Below, piece after piece: positions 8,786 to 17,138 of a stretch of 64,000 bases of DNA (within the stretch, counting starts at the first letter, position 1; each line of letters begins with the position of its first letter). Location of the stretch: assembly GCF_028656955.1 (NCBI RefSeq), contig NZ_JAMDGY010000017.1:1-64000 (forward strand), written 5' to 3'. Origin of the DNA: Pseudomonas fontis (GTDB taxonomy: Bacteria > Pseudomonadota > Gammaproteobacteria > Pseudomonadales > Pseudomonadaceae). The position numbers and the translations under genes are program-made. Below the pieces are notes generated by a model that worked only from the letters and a program-made list of their open reading frames with translations, was not told the origin of the DNA and ran no database searches.

Positions 8786-9216
8786 GGTTGACGTACCTGT
8801 ACCAGGCCTGCGGCATCACGCAGCACCTCGATCTGCTGCTGGCCGCTGCTCAATAGCAGGGTCAGGGGTTCGCCCAACCATTCGGCGCTGATGTGTACGC
8901 TGCCCTCTGGCACCCGGCGTATCGACACGGGCGCTGCCTGCCATTTGCGTGGGCGCAACAGGGGTTCGTCGTTGACGGTCTGGCCTTCACGAATAAAGCG
9001 ATAGCCTCGGCTATCGGCCTGCCACTGCAAGGGGCGGCCGTCGGCAAGCACTTCGCTGTGCGCTACCTGAAGTAGCTGGGCGAGACGCTCGGCATCCTCG
9101 CGCAATGCCTTGCCGGGGTCCGGGCGAATGCTCAGGCTGATCGCCGCGCTGGCGATCCCGACAATCACCAGTACCACCATCAGCTCAATCAGGGTGAAGC
9201 CGTGTTGACGTTCCAT
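8782..9216 (-). CDS. hxcU: Type II secretion minor pseudopilin GspH/HxcU (144 aa)
   Basis: The prepilin leader is short, MERQHG, followed by FTLIELMVVLVIVGIASAA. This supports the ATG at 9216 over a longer upstream start. The body has the GspH pattern: ALREDAERLAQLLQVAHSEVLADGRPLQW, then strands ending QQIEVLRDAAGLVQV. GspH is a minor pseudopilin of the T2SS pseudopilus. It is the first gene of a two-gene minus-strand unit with hxcW. The divergent promoter region with hxcP is 9217-9335, where no clear sigma-70 site could be defined. Confidence 0.93.
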   Translation of the reverse strand: MERQHGFTLIELMVVLVIVGIASAAISLSIRPDPGKALREDAERLAQLLQVAHSEVLADGRPLQWQADSRGYRFIREGQTVNDEPLLRPRKWQAAPVSIRRVPEGSVHISAEWLGEPLTLLLSSGQQQIEVLRDAAGLVQVRQP

Positions 9217-9335
9217 GTATGCAAATGCTCCTGGGCTGCAAACAGGGTGCACGGCAAAGATGATCGGCGTGTGAAATAAAAGCGTGAGAATCGATGTATA
9301 TGCTGGGGCGAGGGACTACAGGGAGATCACGTCCG

Positions 9336-9767
9336 ATGGAATTCGCATTCAAGTCGCAGCTATCACCGCAATGGGTCCAGGGGCTGGGGTTGCTGGCCGC
9401 CATCGCAGGGTTGGCCACCTGGGGGGTGGTGTTGTTTACCCCTGAGACTGCCGCCCCGATGCAAGAGGCAACGGTGCCTATTCAAGCCCAGCCTGCAGCC
9501 GCCGCACAGTGGTTCGCCAACCGCCCGGCGCAGGTCGACATCGTGGTAAGCGGCTTGCTGGCCGCAGGCAAGGGGACCGTGGCGGTCCTTTCGGTGAATG
9601 GCGGTGCGGCGCAGGCGGTACGGGTAGGTGAGTTGCTCGCACAGGGGGTTCGCCTGGTGGCGATCGAGGCGGATGGCTTGATCATCGAGCGCGGGCATGA
9701 GCGCAGCAAGGTGAGCATCGCCCAATTGCCGCAGCCACCTGCGCTGCCGAGCCTTATCCGTCCTTGA
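9336..9767 (+). CDS. hxcP: Type II secretion inner-membrane protein GspC/HxcP, short form (143 aa)
   Basis: A transmembrane anchor near residues 12-33 (QGLGLLAAIAGLATWGVVLF) is followed by a homology-region domain at about 60-130 (VSGLLAAGKGTVAVLSVNG, AQAVRVGELLAQGVRLVAIEADGLIIERG). GspC links the inner-membrane platform to the secretin. The PDZ domain of classical GspC proteins is missing, as in HxcP of P. aeruginosa. The ATG at 9336 follows a GGGAGAT ribosome-binding site. The 3' end overlaps convergent hxcV by 14 bases. The low length and the gene position support the Hxc subtype. Confidence 0.85.
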   Translation: MEFAFKSQLSPQWVQGLGLLAAIAGLATWGVVLFTPETAAPMQEATVPIQAQPAAAAQWFANRPAQVDIVVSGLLAAGKGTVAVLSVNGGAAQAVRVGELLAQGVRLVAIEADGLIIERGHERSKVSIAQLPQPPALPSLIRP

Positions 9768-10134
9768 GTGGACGCCCGAGCAGGGTTTCCAGGTTGGCCA
9801 AGGGTGGGCCTTCGTGTTCGGCGTCGAACACCTGCACCTGCACCCTGAGCAGCGCGGCAAGCGGGCTGTTGTCGATGCGTTGCTCGCAGCGCAGGCGCAG
9901 GCGGCCCTGATTGCACTCGAAACGACGCAGGCCGGGCGCCACGCGGCCTTGCAGGCGCAGTTCAGTCAGTTGGTTCTGGGCGGCCAGCAGGGCCAGTGAC
10001 TTGTCGCGCAGCAGGCCGTTGCCTTGGGTCATCAGGCCGGCGGCACGCACGGCTGCGGCCATGGCCACAGCGACGATGGCGAGGGCAACGAGGACTTCGA
10101 TGAGGGTGAAACCTGCGGAGTGCTTGCGGCGCAT
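9754..10134 (-). CDS. hxcV: Type II secretion minor pseudopilin GspI/HxcV (126 aa)
   Basis: The prepilin leader MRRKHSAG precedes FTLIEVLVALAIVAVAMAAAV. The downstream part (LLAAQNQLTELRLQGRVAPGLRRFEC) is characteristic of GspI, the minor pseudopilin that nucleates the tip complex with GspJ and GspK. The ATG at 10134 is preferred because it gives a normal short leader. The gene stands alone on the minus strand between two plus-strand T2SS genes, the same peculiar order as in the P. aeruginosa hxc cluster. The 10135-10328 gap separates it from divergent hxcT. Confidence 0.93.
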   Translation of the reverse strand: MRRKHSAGFTLIEVLVALAIVAVAMAAAVRAAGLMTQGNGLLRDKSLALLAAQNQLTELRLQGRVAPGLRRFECNQGRLRLRCEQRIDNSPLAALLRVQVQVFDAEHEGPPLANLETLLGRPLKDG

Positions 10135-10225
10135 AACGAGGTCCTGGGCAGCGGCCAAGCAAACCCAACGAGGCCGTTGCGGCCACTGAGGGGGCTAAAG
10201 CAAAGCCCCATTCTAGAGCGGGTTT

Positions 10226-10247
10226 CTGACCGATTTCTGACGGCAAC
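10226..10247 (+). promoter_or_regulatory. 11-bp direct repeat, candidate PhoB-type operator before hxcT
   Basis: Two tandem units beginning CTGACCG and CTGACGG are spaced exactly 11 bases apart, each preceded by TTT. This is the geometry of PhoB binding, though each unit matches CTGTCAT at only four positions. It lies 82 bases upstream of hxcT, the first gene of the main plus-strand T2SS operon. Function is inferred from layout alone. Confidence 0.35.
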
Positions 10248-10328
10248 ACCCGAGGATTTTCAATACCACTGACATATCCGCTTGCCACAATCGGCCCCCG
10301 AATCGAACTCACGCCAAGGAATGCCGAG

Positions 10329-10772
10329 ATGCAGATCGCCCGCCACCGTAGTGCCCGTGCACGCCACCAGCGTGGTTTCACTCTGATCGAGATCATGGTG
10401 GTGGTGGTCATCCTCGGGATCCTCGCCGCGATGGTGGTCCCCAAGGTGCTCGATCGCCCCGACCAGGCCCGTGCCACTGCCGCACGCCAGGACATCGCCG
10501 GGCTCATGCAGGCCCTCAAGCTCTACCGCCTGGACAACGGCAGCTACCCCTCACAGAACCAGGGCCTGCAAGTGCTCGCGCAAAAGCCCGCGCAGGCCAA
10601 GGCTGGCACCTGGCGCTCGTACCTCGACCGCCTGCCCAATGATCCCTGGGGTCGCCCGTATCACTACCTCAACCCAGGTGCCAACGGTGAAATCGACGTG
10701 TTCTCGCTGGGCGCCGATGGTGAAGGCGAAGGTGACGGCGTGAATGCCGATATTGGCTCCTGGCAGCTGTAG
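10329..10772 (+). CDS. hxcT: Type II secretion major pseudopilin GspG/HxcT (147 aa)
   Basis: The leader ends RHQRG and is followed by FTLIEIMVVVVILGILAAMVVPKVL, the hallmark of the major pseudopilin. The calcium-site/C-terminal motif is present as NDPWGRPYHYLNPG near residue 100 and DVFSLGADGEGEGDG near 125. GspG subunits polymerise into the pseudopilus that pushes substrates through the secretin. It is the first gene of an uninterrupted operon hxcT-X-Y-Z-Q-R-S. A possible operator repeat lies just upstream. Length is normal for the family. Confidence 0.97.
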   Translation: MQIARHRSARARHQRGFTLIEIMVVVVILGILAAMVVPKVLDRPDQARATAARQDIAGLMQALKLYRLDNGSYPSQNQGLQVLAQKPAQAKAGTWRSYLDRLPNDPWGRPYHYLNPGANGEIDVFSLGADGEGEGDGVNADIGSWQL

Positions 10773-10774
10773 CC

Positions 10775-11734
10775 GTGAACCGGCAACGCGGTATGGCAAT
10801 CATCAGTGCTCTATTGATCGCTGCCGTGGTGGCGGTGATCGCTGGAGGCATGATCAGCCGTCAAAGTGTTTTCACCCGGCAGTTGGAAAACCAGCAGTTG
10901 CGCGCCGAGAGCGGTTGGATGCTGCGCGCAGGGCTGGAATGGAGCCGTCAGTTGTTGGCTGAGCAACGCCAGAGCGATCCGCTGATTCGCGGCGGCCAAC
11001 GTTGGGCACAGCCGCTTGCCGGTGTCCCGGGTGGGCAACACAAGGGTCAGTTCGAGGGGCGCCTGGATGACGAACAAGGCAAGTTCAACCTGCGTAACCT
11101 GGTGGCCGATGAGCAAGTTGATGAGCAAGCGCTCGCCGCGTTTCGCCGGTTGTGCAGCTTGATAGACATACGCCCGATGCTGGTGGAAGCGATCATTACG
11201 CGGGTCGTCGAAAGCTACCCGGTGCGTGTGCGTCGTGACCCGCCGCCGTCGTCCCAGCAGGCGTTCGACAGTGGCCGCCTGACGTCACCCGGCGCCTTGA
11301 ACCGCCCGCTACCCGCGCGCCGCCCGATGCTGCGCAGCCTGGAGCAGTTGGCCGACCTGCCGGGTATCGATGCGCCTGCGCTGGAACGCTTGCGGCGTTA
11401 CGTCAGTGTGGTGCCGGCCAATACCTGGATCAATGGCAATACGGCGCCTGCCGAAGTGCTGGCTGCCCACGTCCCCGGCTTGAGTGTGCAAAAGGCACGC
11501 AGCCTGGTGGCCGAGCGCGATGGCGGCCGCTGGTTCATCAACCGGGGGGATTTCGTCAACCGCCTGCAAATGCCGAATATTGAGGTTGAAAGCGTGCGCA
11601 TTGGTATTTCCAGTGAATGGTTCCGGCTGCAGGGGCAGGTCCAGCGGGCGCAGCGACGGGTACGCGTGGAAGCGTTGTTGCAGCAGGTCGAGGCACCTTT
11701 ACCGCGTGTGGTCTGGGTGAGGGTGGGGGTATGA
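10775..11734 (+). CDS. hxcX: Type II secretion minor pseudopilin GspK/HxcX (319 aa)
   Basis: The N-terminus MNRQRGMAIISALLIAAVVAVIAGG is a prepilin-like leader; cleavage after Gly6 is expected, and the +5 Glu is absent, as usual for GspK. The large alpha domain contains DEQGKFNLRNLV near 95 and SLEQLADLPGI near 190, both typical of GspK. It caps the pseudopilus tip with GspI and GspJ. The start is GTG at 10775, two bases after the hxcT stop. The stop overlaps the ATG of hxcY (ATGA). Confidence 0.93.
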   Translation: MNRQRGMAIISALLIAAVVAVIAGGMISRQSVFTRQLENQQLRAESGWMLRAGLEWSRQLLAEQRQSDPLIRGGQRWAQPLAGVPGGQHKGQFEGRLDDEQGKFNLRNLVADEQVDEQALAAFRRLCSLIDIRPMLVEAIITRVVESYPVRVRRDPPPSSQQAFDSGRLTSPGALNRPLPARRPMLRSLEQLADLPGIDAPALERLRRYVSVVPANTWINGNTAPAEVLAAHVPGLSVQKARSLVAERDGGRWFINRGDFVNRLQMPNIEVESVRIGISSEWFRLQGQVQRAQRRVRVEALLQQVEAPLPRVVWVRVGV

Positions 11735-12792
11735 CGGCGCAACTGAGGGTCGTGCTGCCGCCACTCGAAACCTTGCACGCTGAGGTGGCGGTTGCGTACC
11801 TGCTGATCGATCGGCAGGGCCGGATCGAGGCCGAAGGCGAAGCTGTTGCCGCGCAATTGGCCCGCTTGGCCAAGGGGCGAGCATTGATGGCACTGCTGCA
11901 TCCGCGGGATGCGGTACTGACGACGCTTGCACTGCCACCGCTGCCCGAGGCCCGGCTGGGGGCGGCCGTGCAGTGCGCCGCACTCGGGCTGGTGCTGGGT
12001 GACATCAAGGCGTTGCATATTGCCCATGGGCCGCGAGGGGTGGACGGGCAGGTGGCGGTGGCGTGGGTTGGGCGCGAAAAGCTGCAGCACTTGGGGCGCT
12101 GGCTGCAGGCGAGCGCTCTCAAACTGCGCGGCCTGCATGCGCTCGAACCCTGTGGGAGCCGGCCTTGCCGGCGATGCCAGCACCGCGAAGTAGCTGGCAC
12201 CGCGTCGATGCTGTCGCCGGCAGGGCCGGCTCCCACAGCGTGCGCGGTTGGCCAGCCACTGCCTGCCTGGGGCCTGCAAGGTGGTTTGACGCAGGCCGCC
12301 AGTAGCCCGCGAGGCTGGGGCCGGGCCCTGGCTTGCTGCGCTGTGGCCGTGTTCATCTGGACTCTGGGCCTCAATCTCTACGCCGCACGCCTGGCCAACG
12401 AAGGCCAGCAGCTAAGGCAACAAATGAACGCCCAGGTGCGTCAAGCCTTCCCGCAATTGCCCGTGGTGCTCAACCCACTGCAACAGGCCCGCCAGCAACT
12501 GCAAGCCGGGCATGCGGCGGACGATCCGGGCAACACCTTCAATCGCCTGCTTGCCGAAGCCGGTCAGGCCATGCCGTTTCTTGCCGGGGCGATCAGCCAG
12601 CTGGACTACGCCAACGGCATCCTGGAACTCAAGCCGCTCAGCGGCGCGGCAAAGCCGACGGCGCAGGGTAGTTGGCTAACCGACCTTGGCAACAAAGGCA
12701 TTCAGGCATCCGCCACCGCCGAGGGCTGGACCCTGCGCCTCGTGCTGCCGGGGCAACCGACTGAGAGTGAAGAGGTGGCCGGTGTTGAGTAA
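11731..12792 (+). CDS. hxcY: Type II secretion platform protein GspL/HxcY, with an in-frame REP insertion (353 aa)
   Basis: GspL recruits the GspE ATPase to the inner-membrane platform. The cytoplasmic actin-like part (residues 1 to about 195) includes LLHPRDAVLTTLALPPLPEARL and GAAVQCAALGLVLGD. A transmembrane helix follows at about 200-217 (ACCAVAVFIWTLGLNLYAA), then a periplasmic ferredoxin-like domain. A palindromic REP pair at 12151-12237 is translated as about 29 residues (141-169, Cys/Arg/Pro-rich) in the linker before the membrane helix. Its length of 87 bases keeps the frame. The gene starts at ATG 11731, overlapping hxcX, and the hxcZ GTG lies inside its 3' end. Confidence 0.88.
   Translation: MTAQLRVVLPPLETLHAEVAVAYLLIDRQGRIEAEGEAVAAQLARLAKGRALMALLHPRDAVLTTLALPPLPEARLGAAVQCAALGLVLGDIKALHIAHGPRGVDGQVAVAWVGREKLQHLGRWLQASALKLRGLHALEPCGSRPCRRCQHREVAGTASMLSPAGPAPTACAVGQPLPAWGLQGGLTQAASSPRGWGRALACCAVAVFIWTLGLNLYAARLANEGQQLRQQMNAQVRQAFPQLPVVLNPLQQARQQLQAGHAADDPGNTFNRLLAEAGQAMPFLAGAISQLDYANGILELKPLSGAAKPTAQGSWLTDLGNKGIQASATAEGWTLRLVLPGQPTESEEVAGVE
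12151..12237. repeat. Inverted REP pair inside hxcY coding sequence
   Basis: TGTGGGAGCCGGCCTTGCCG at 12151 is mirrored by an arm ending at 12237 whose complement reads TGTGGGAGCCGGCCCTGCCG. The two arms match over about 24 bases with one mismatch and enclose roughly 38 bases. This is the Pseudomonas REP doublet, normally intergenic. Here it is inside a gene and in frame. Confidence 0.9.
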
Positions 12793-13309
12793 GCTCAAAT
12801 TCGCGGCCAGGCGCCAACGTGCTGAGGCCGCCTGGCAAGGCCTGGCCCCGCGCGAACGTCTGGCGGTCATGCTGTGTGCCAGCGTGCTTGGCGGCGCTGT
12901 TCTCTGGTTTGGCCTGATCCAGCCGCCGCTGGCGCGTATCGACCACTGGCAGGCCGAGACGCCGAAGCTACGCAGCCAGGCACTCGCCCTGAATGCATTG
13001 CTCGCCGAGGTGCCGGCCACCTCGCCGGCACCCGAACAACAAGCCGCCGCCCTGCGCCAGAGCCTTGCTGCTGCCGGCCTGGACGCCTATTGCCAGGTGC
13101 AGGGCGAAGCCGGCAACTGGCAACTGCACTGGCAGCAGGCGCCGGTTGAAGCGGTGATGGACTGGCTGCTTCAGGCGCCTCGACACCTTGCGCTGGCCGT
13201 CGGCGAAAGCCGTTTGCAGCGTGATCCGTTGGCCGACCCCGAGGCCACGGCAACCCTTTCCGGAATCGTTCGCTTGGATCAGGCGCTTGGCGCTAAGGAC
13301 TCTTCATGA
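12782..13309 (+). CDS. hxcZ: Type II secretion platform protein GspM/HxcZ (175 aa)
   Basis: A short cytoplasmic start (MLSKLKFAARRQRAEAAWQGLAPRER) is followed by one transmembrane helix at about residues 28-48 (LAVMLCASVLGGAVLWFGLI) and a small periplasmic domain (LRQSLAAAGLDAYCQVQGEAGNW). This is the GspM layout; GspM partners GspL in the platform. The start is taken as GTG 12782 after a GAAGAGG ribosome-binding site; TTG 12785 is the next codon and cannot be excluded. It overlaps the end of hxcY by 11 bases. Its TGA overlaps the ATG of hxcQ. Confidence 0.88.
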   Translation: MLSKLKFAARRQRAEAAWQGLAPRERLAVMLCASVLGGAVLWFGLIQPPLARIDHWQAETPKLRSQALALNALLAEVPATSPAPEQQAAALRQSLAAAGLDAYCQVQGEAGNWQLHWQQAPVEAVMDWLLQAPRHLALAVGESRLQRDPLADPEATATLSGIVRLDQALGAKDSS

Positions 13310-15717
13310 CGTGCACAGGATTGCCCTCGACTGCGCGCCGCATTGCCAAAAAGGCCCCACTGGCCCTGGCATTGGCGCTGGCTATCAGTGGCTGCAGCCA
13401 GAACCCGACGCAAGCACCGGCAGCAATGGCCAGCAGTGAACTGGGCCGCCCCCTGGCAGTCGTTCACCCCGCTGCAAGCGCGATTGATCGCCAGCCGCTG
13501 CATGCCCGCGTCGACACGCCGCGGCCAGTGCCACGTACACCGGCGGTACGGGGCAAGCCCCATAGCAGTGGCGCGCAAGCGGCCGTGCCGAGCAATCCGC
13601 TGGGTGACCAACCGGTGTTGCTCAACTTCGTCGACGCCGATATCCAGGCAGTGGTTCGCGCATTGTCACGCGCCACCGGGCGGCAGTTTCTGGTCGATCC
13701 TCGGGTCAAGGGGCAGTTGACGCTCGTTTCGGAGGGCGAAGTCCCGGCACGCCGCGCCTATGCGATGTTGCTCGCGGCCCTGCGTATGCAGGGGTTCAGC
13801 GTGGTGGATGTCGGCGGGGTCAGCCAGGTGGTGCCCGAGGCCGATGCCAAGCTGCTCGGCGGGCCGATCAACAGCAGCGACAAGGACAGCGGCAATGGCA
13901 TGATCACCCGCACATTTCGCCTGCAGTACGAAAACGCGGTGAACCTGATTCCCGTGCTGCGCCCGATTGTTTCACCGAACAACCCGATCAATGCCTACCC
14001 CGGCAACAACACCGTGGTCGTCACGGATTACGCCGAAAACCTCGAGCGGGTCGCTCAGCTCCTCGACAGCATCGATACCCCCAGTGCCATCGACACCGAT
14101 GTAGTGGCGATCCAGAACGGTATTGCCAGTGACATCGCCGCCATGGTTTCCGAGCTTCTCGAATCGCAGGGCAACGACCCGACGCAGAAAATCAGCGTGG
14201 TCGGCGATCCGCGCTCCAACAGCATCGTCATTCGCGCCGGTAGCCCCGAGCGCACGCAGATAGCGCGTGACCTGATCTACAAGCTCGACAACGCCCAGAA
14301 CAACCCGAGCAACCTGCATGTGGTGTACCTGCGCAACGCCCAGGCGGGCAAGCTGGCCCAGGTGTTGCGTGGTTTGCTCACCGGTGAGAGTGACAGCGCC
14401 CAGGGCGATGGCGCGCGGGCGATGCTCAGTGGTGGCGGGATGCTCTCGGGTGACAAGGGCAACGCGAGCAATGGCAGCAATGGTTCGATGCAAAATGCGT
14501 CGAACCAGAACGGCAGCACGCGCACTGGCTATGGCCAAGGCAGTAGTCAGAACCGCAACGCCAACGGCCACGGCAACGACCAGGGGCAAGCCGAGCAGAA
14601 CACCGTGTTTTCGGCAGGCGGCGTGACCATCCAGGCCGACGCCACCACCAACACCTTGCTGATCTCTGCCCCCGACCCGTTGTACCGCAACCTGCGCGAG
14701 GTGATCGACCTGCTCGACCAGCGCCGCGCGCAAGTGGTTATCGAGAGCCTGATCGTGGAGGTAGGCGAGGACGACGCCAGCGAGTTCGGCATTCAGTGGC
14801 AAGCCGGCAACCTGGGCGGTAACGGGGCATTCGGTGGGGCCAATCTTGGTGGGGCCGGACTAACCCGTACGGCCAAGAACAGCATCGACGTACTACCCCC
14901 CGGGCTGAGTGTCGGTGTGGTCGACGGGACGGTGAACATCCCCGGCATCGGCGAGGTGCTCGACCTCAAGGTTCTGGCGCGCGCGCTCAAGAGCAAGGGC
15001 GGCAGCAACGTGCTGTCTACGCCGAACCTGCTGACCCTGGACAACGAAGCGGCGAGCATCTTCGTCGGCCAGACCATCCCGTTCGTCAGTGGCCAGTACG
15101 TGACCGATGGTGGCGGCACCAGCAACAATCCATTCCAGACCATCCAGCGCGAGGAAGTCGGGCTCAAGCTCAATGTACGGCCGCAGATTTCCGAGGGTGG
15201 CACGGTCAAGCTGGACATCTACCAGGAAGTCAGCAGCGTCGATGAGCGTGCCTCGACCATCAACGGCACCGTTACCAACAAGCGCGCCATCGACACCAGC
15301 ATCCTGCTCGACGATGGCCAGATCATGGTGCTTGGCGGCCTGTTGCAGGATGGCTATACCCAGACCAACGAAGGTATTCCGTGGCTGTCGAGCCTGCCCG
15401 GCGTGGGCCCGTTGTTCCGCAGCGAGCGGCGCGCCACCAACAAGACCAACCTGATGGTGTTCCTGCGCCCCTACATCATTCGTGACACGGCGGTGGGCCG
15501 CAGCATTACCTTGAACCGCTACGATTTCATCCGCCGCGCACAGGGCCAACTCAAGCCTGAGCATTCATGGGCCTTGCCGGATGTCGATATGCCATTGTTG
15601 CCACCGGTAGAACAAGGCATCCCCGGGGCTGCGCCGGCAGCGCTGAGCACACCGGCTTCCGCACCCAGGGCGGCGATTCGCGCAGTGCCGCTGGATGAGG
15701 CCGAGGTGACGCGATGA
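13306..15717 (+). CDS. hxcQ: Type II secretion liposecretin GspD/HxcQ (803 aa)
   Basis: This is the outer-membrane channel of the T2SS. The signal peptide ends in a lipobox (LAISGC near residue 28), so the mature protein should be a lipoprotein. This matches HxcQ, which uses its own lipid anchor and needs no pilotin. N0-N3 domains occupy about 95-360 (VLLNFVDADIQAVVRALSRA, LLISAPDPLYRNLREVIDLL). The secretin core ends with VLGGLLQDGYTQTNEGIPWL and LMVFLRPYIIRD near 685-730. A Gly/Ser/Asn-rich linker (about 370-430) interrupts the N3 region. It overlaps hxcZ and hxcR by ATGA junctions. No gspS pilotin gene is nearby, which fits the lipid-anchor model. Confidence 0.96.
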   Translation: MTCTGLPSTARRIAKKAPLALALALAISGCSQNPTQAPAAMASSELGRPLAVVHPAASAIDRQPLHARVDTPRPVPRTPAVRGKPHSSGAQAAVPSNPLGDQPVLLNFVDADIQAVVRALSRATGRQFLVDPRVKGQLTLVSEGEVPARRAYAMLLAALRMQGFSVVDVGGVSQVVPEADAKLLGGPINSSDKDSGNGMITRTFRLQYENAVNLIPVLRPIVSPNNPINAYPGNNTVVVTDYAENLERVAQLLDSIDTPSAIDTDVVAIQNGIASDIAAMVSELLESQGNDPTQKISVVGDPRSNSIVIRAGSPERTQIARDLIYKLDNAQNNPSNLHVVYLRNAQAGKLAQVLRGLLTGESDSAQGDGARAMLSGGGMLSGDKGNASNGSNGSMQNASNQNGSTRTGYGQGSSQNRNANGHGNDQGQAEQNTVFSAGGVTIQADATTNTLLISAPDPLYRNLREVIDLLDQRRAQVVIESLIVEVGEDDASEFGIQWQAGNLGGNGAFGGANLGGAGLTRTAKNSIDVLPPGLSVGVVDGTVNIPGIGEVLDLKVLARALKSKGGSNVLSTPNLLTLDNEAASIFVGQTIPFVSGQYVTDGGGTSNNPFQTIQREEVGLKLNVRPQISEGGTVKLDIYQEVSSVDERASTINGTVTNKRAIDTSILLDDGQIMVLGGLLQDGYTQTNEGIPWLSSLPGVGPLFRSERRATNKTNLMVFLRPYIIRDTAVGRSITLNRYDFIRRAQGQLKPEHSWALPDVDMPLLPPVEQGIPGAAPAALSTPASAPRAAIRAVPLDEAEVTR

Positions 15718-17138
15718 GCCGTTTGCCCTATGTCTGGGCCAAGACCCAGCGCCTGGTACTGAACGCGGGTGAGGAGGGTAGCGAGGCGCTGCTCAACGTT
15801 TGCCCCTCCACGCCGGAGTGGGCACTGGCCGAAGTGCGCCGCCAGTTCGGTGATCTGGCCTGCACGCTGATCAGCGATGAACAACTTGATCGCCTGCTGG
15901 CCAGTGCCTATGCCGACACCGGCAGTGCGGCGGCGGTGGTGGGCGCGGCGGAAAACGAGGTGGACCTGGACCGCTTGATGCAGGATATCCCGGAAGTCAC
16001 CGACCTGCTCGACACCCAGGACGGCGCGCCGGTGATCCGCATGATCAATGCCTTGTTGACCCAGGCCGCGCGGGATGAGGCCAGCGACATTCACATCGAA
16101 CCCTTCGAAACCCACTCGGTGGTGCGCTACCGGGTCGATGGCACCTTGCGTGACGTGGTATCACCGCGCAAGGCACTGCATGCTGCGCTGGTTTCACGGA
16201 TCAAGATCATGTCCCAGCTGGACATCGCTGAAAAACGCTTGCCGCAGGATGGTCGTATTGCCCTGCGCGTGGCTGGGCGGCCGATCGACATTCGGGTGTC
16301 CACCGTCCCCACTGGCCATGGCGAGCGCGTGGTGATGCGCCTGCTGGACAAACAGGCCGGTCGCCTGCAGCTGGAAACCCTCGGCATGGCGCCGGCGCTG
16401 CTGGCGCGCCTCGATCAGTTGATCCGCCAACCCCACGGCATTGTGCTGGTCACCGGGCCCACCGGCAGCGGCAAGACCACCAGCCTGTATGCCGCATTGG
16501 CCCGGCTGGATGCCAGCGTGAGCAATATCCTCACGGTTGAGGATCCGGTGGAGTACGACCTGCCCGGCATCAGCCAGATCCAGGTCAACGCGCGCATCGA
16601 CATGACCTTTGCGGTTGCGCTGCGGGCGATCCTGCGCCAGGACCCGGACGTCATCATGATCGGCGAAATTCGTGATCTGGAGACCGCGCAGATCGCCGTG
16701 CAGGCTTCGCTCACCGGTCACCTGGTGCTGGCCACGCTGCACACCAATGATGCGGTGTCGGCCGTGAACCGCTTGATCGACATGGGCGTGGAGCCGTTCC
16801 TGCTGGCGTCGGCCATGCTCGGTGTTCTTGCCCAGCGCCTGGTGCGCCGGTTGTGCCCGCACTGCAAGCAACCCGAGCCGAGCACGCCGGGTGTGTTTCG
16901 CCCGAACGGCTGCCCGCACTGCAACAACAGCGGCTACAGCGGGCGAACCGGGATTCATGAGTTGTTCTGCATCAACGACGAGATTCGCGGCCTGATCCAC
17001 CAGGGCGCCGACGAGCAGGCCCTGCGTGCCGCAGCGCGGTGCGCGGGGATGCTCAGCATGCGCGAAGACGGCCAGCGCTGGGTCGACAGCGGCAGTACCG
17101 CCGTGGAAGAAATCCTCCGTGTGACCCGGGACACCTGA
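15714..17138 (+). CDS. hxcR: Type II secretion ATPase GspE/HxcR (474 aa)
   Basis: This is the cytoplasmic motor ATPase of the Hxc system. Walker A is GPTGSGKTTS near residue 245, the Asp box is IQVNARIDMTF, Walker B is DPDVIMIGEIRD near 305, and the His box is LATLHTND near 342. The zinc-binding C-terminal element keeps two CPHC pairs (residues about 381-404). The N-terminal GspL-contacting domain is short, as in HxcR. It starts with ATGA at the hxcQ stop and ends in TGATG with hxcS. Confidence 0.97.
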   Translation: MSRLPYVWAKTQRLVLNAGEEGSEALLNVCPSTPEWALAEVRRQFGDLACTLISDEQLDRLLASAYADTGSAAAVVGAAENEVDLDRLMQDIPEVTDLLDTQDGAPVIRMINALLTQAARDEASDIHIEPFETHSVVRYRVDGTLRDVVSPRKALHAALVSRIKIMSQLDIAEKRLPQDGRIALRVAGRPIDIRVSTVPTGHGERVVMRLLDKQAGRLQLETLGMAPALLARLDQLIRQPHGIVLVTGPTGSGKTTSLYAALARLDASVSNILTVEDPVEYDLPGISQIQVNARIDMTFAVALRAILRQDPDVIMIGEIRDLETAQIAVQASLTGHLVLATLHTNDAVSAVNRLIDMGVEPFLLASAMLGVLAQRLVRRLCPHCKQPEPSTPGVFRPNGCPHCNNSGYSGRTGIHELFCINDEIRGLIHQGADEQALRAAARCAGMLSMREDGQRWVDSGSTAVEEILRVTRDT

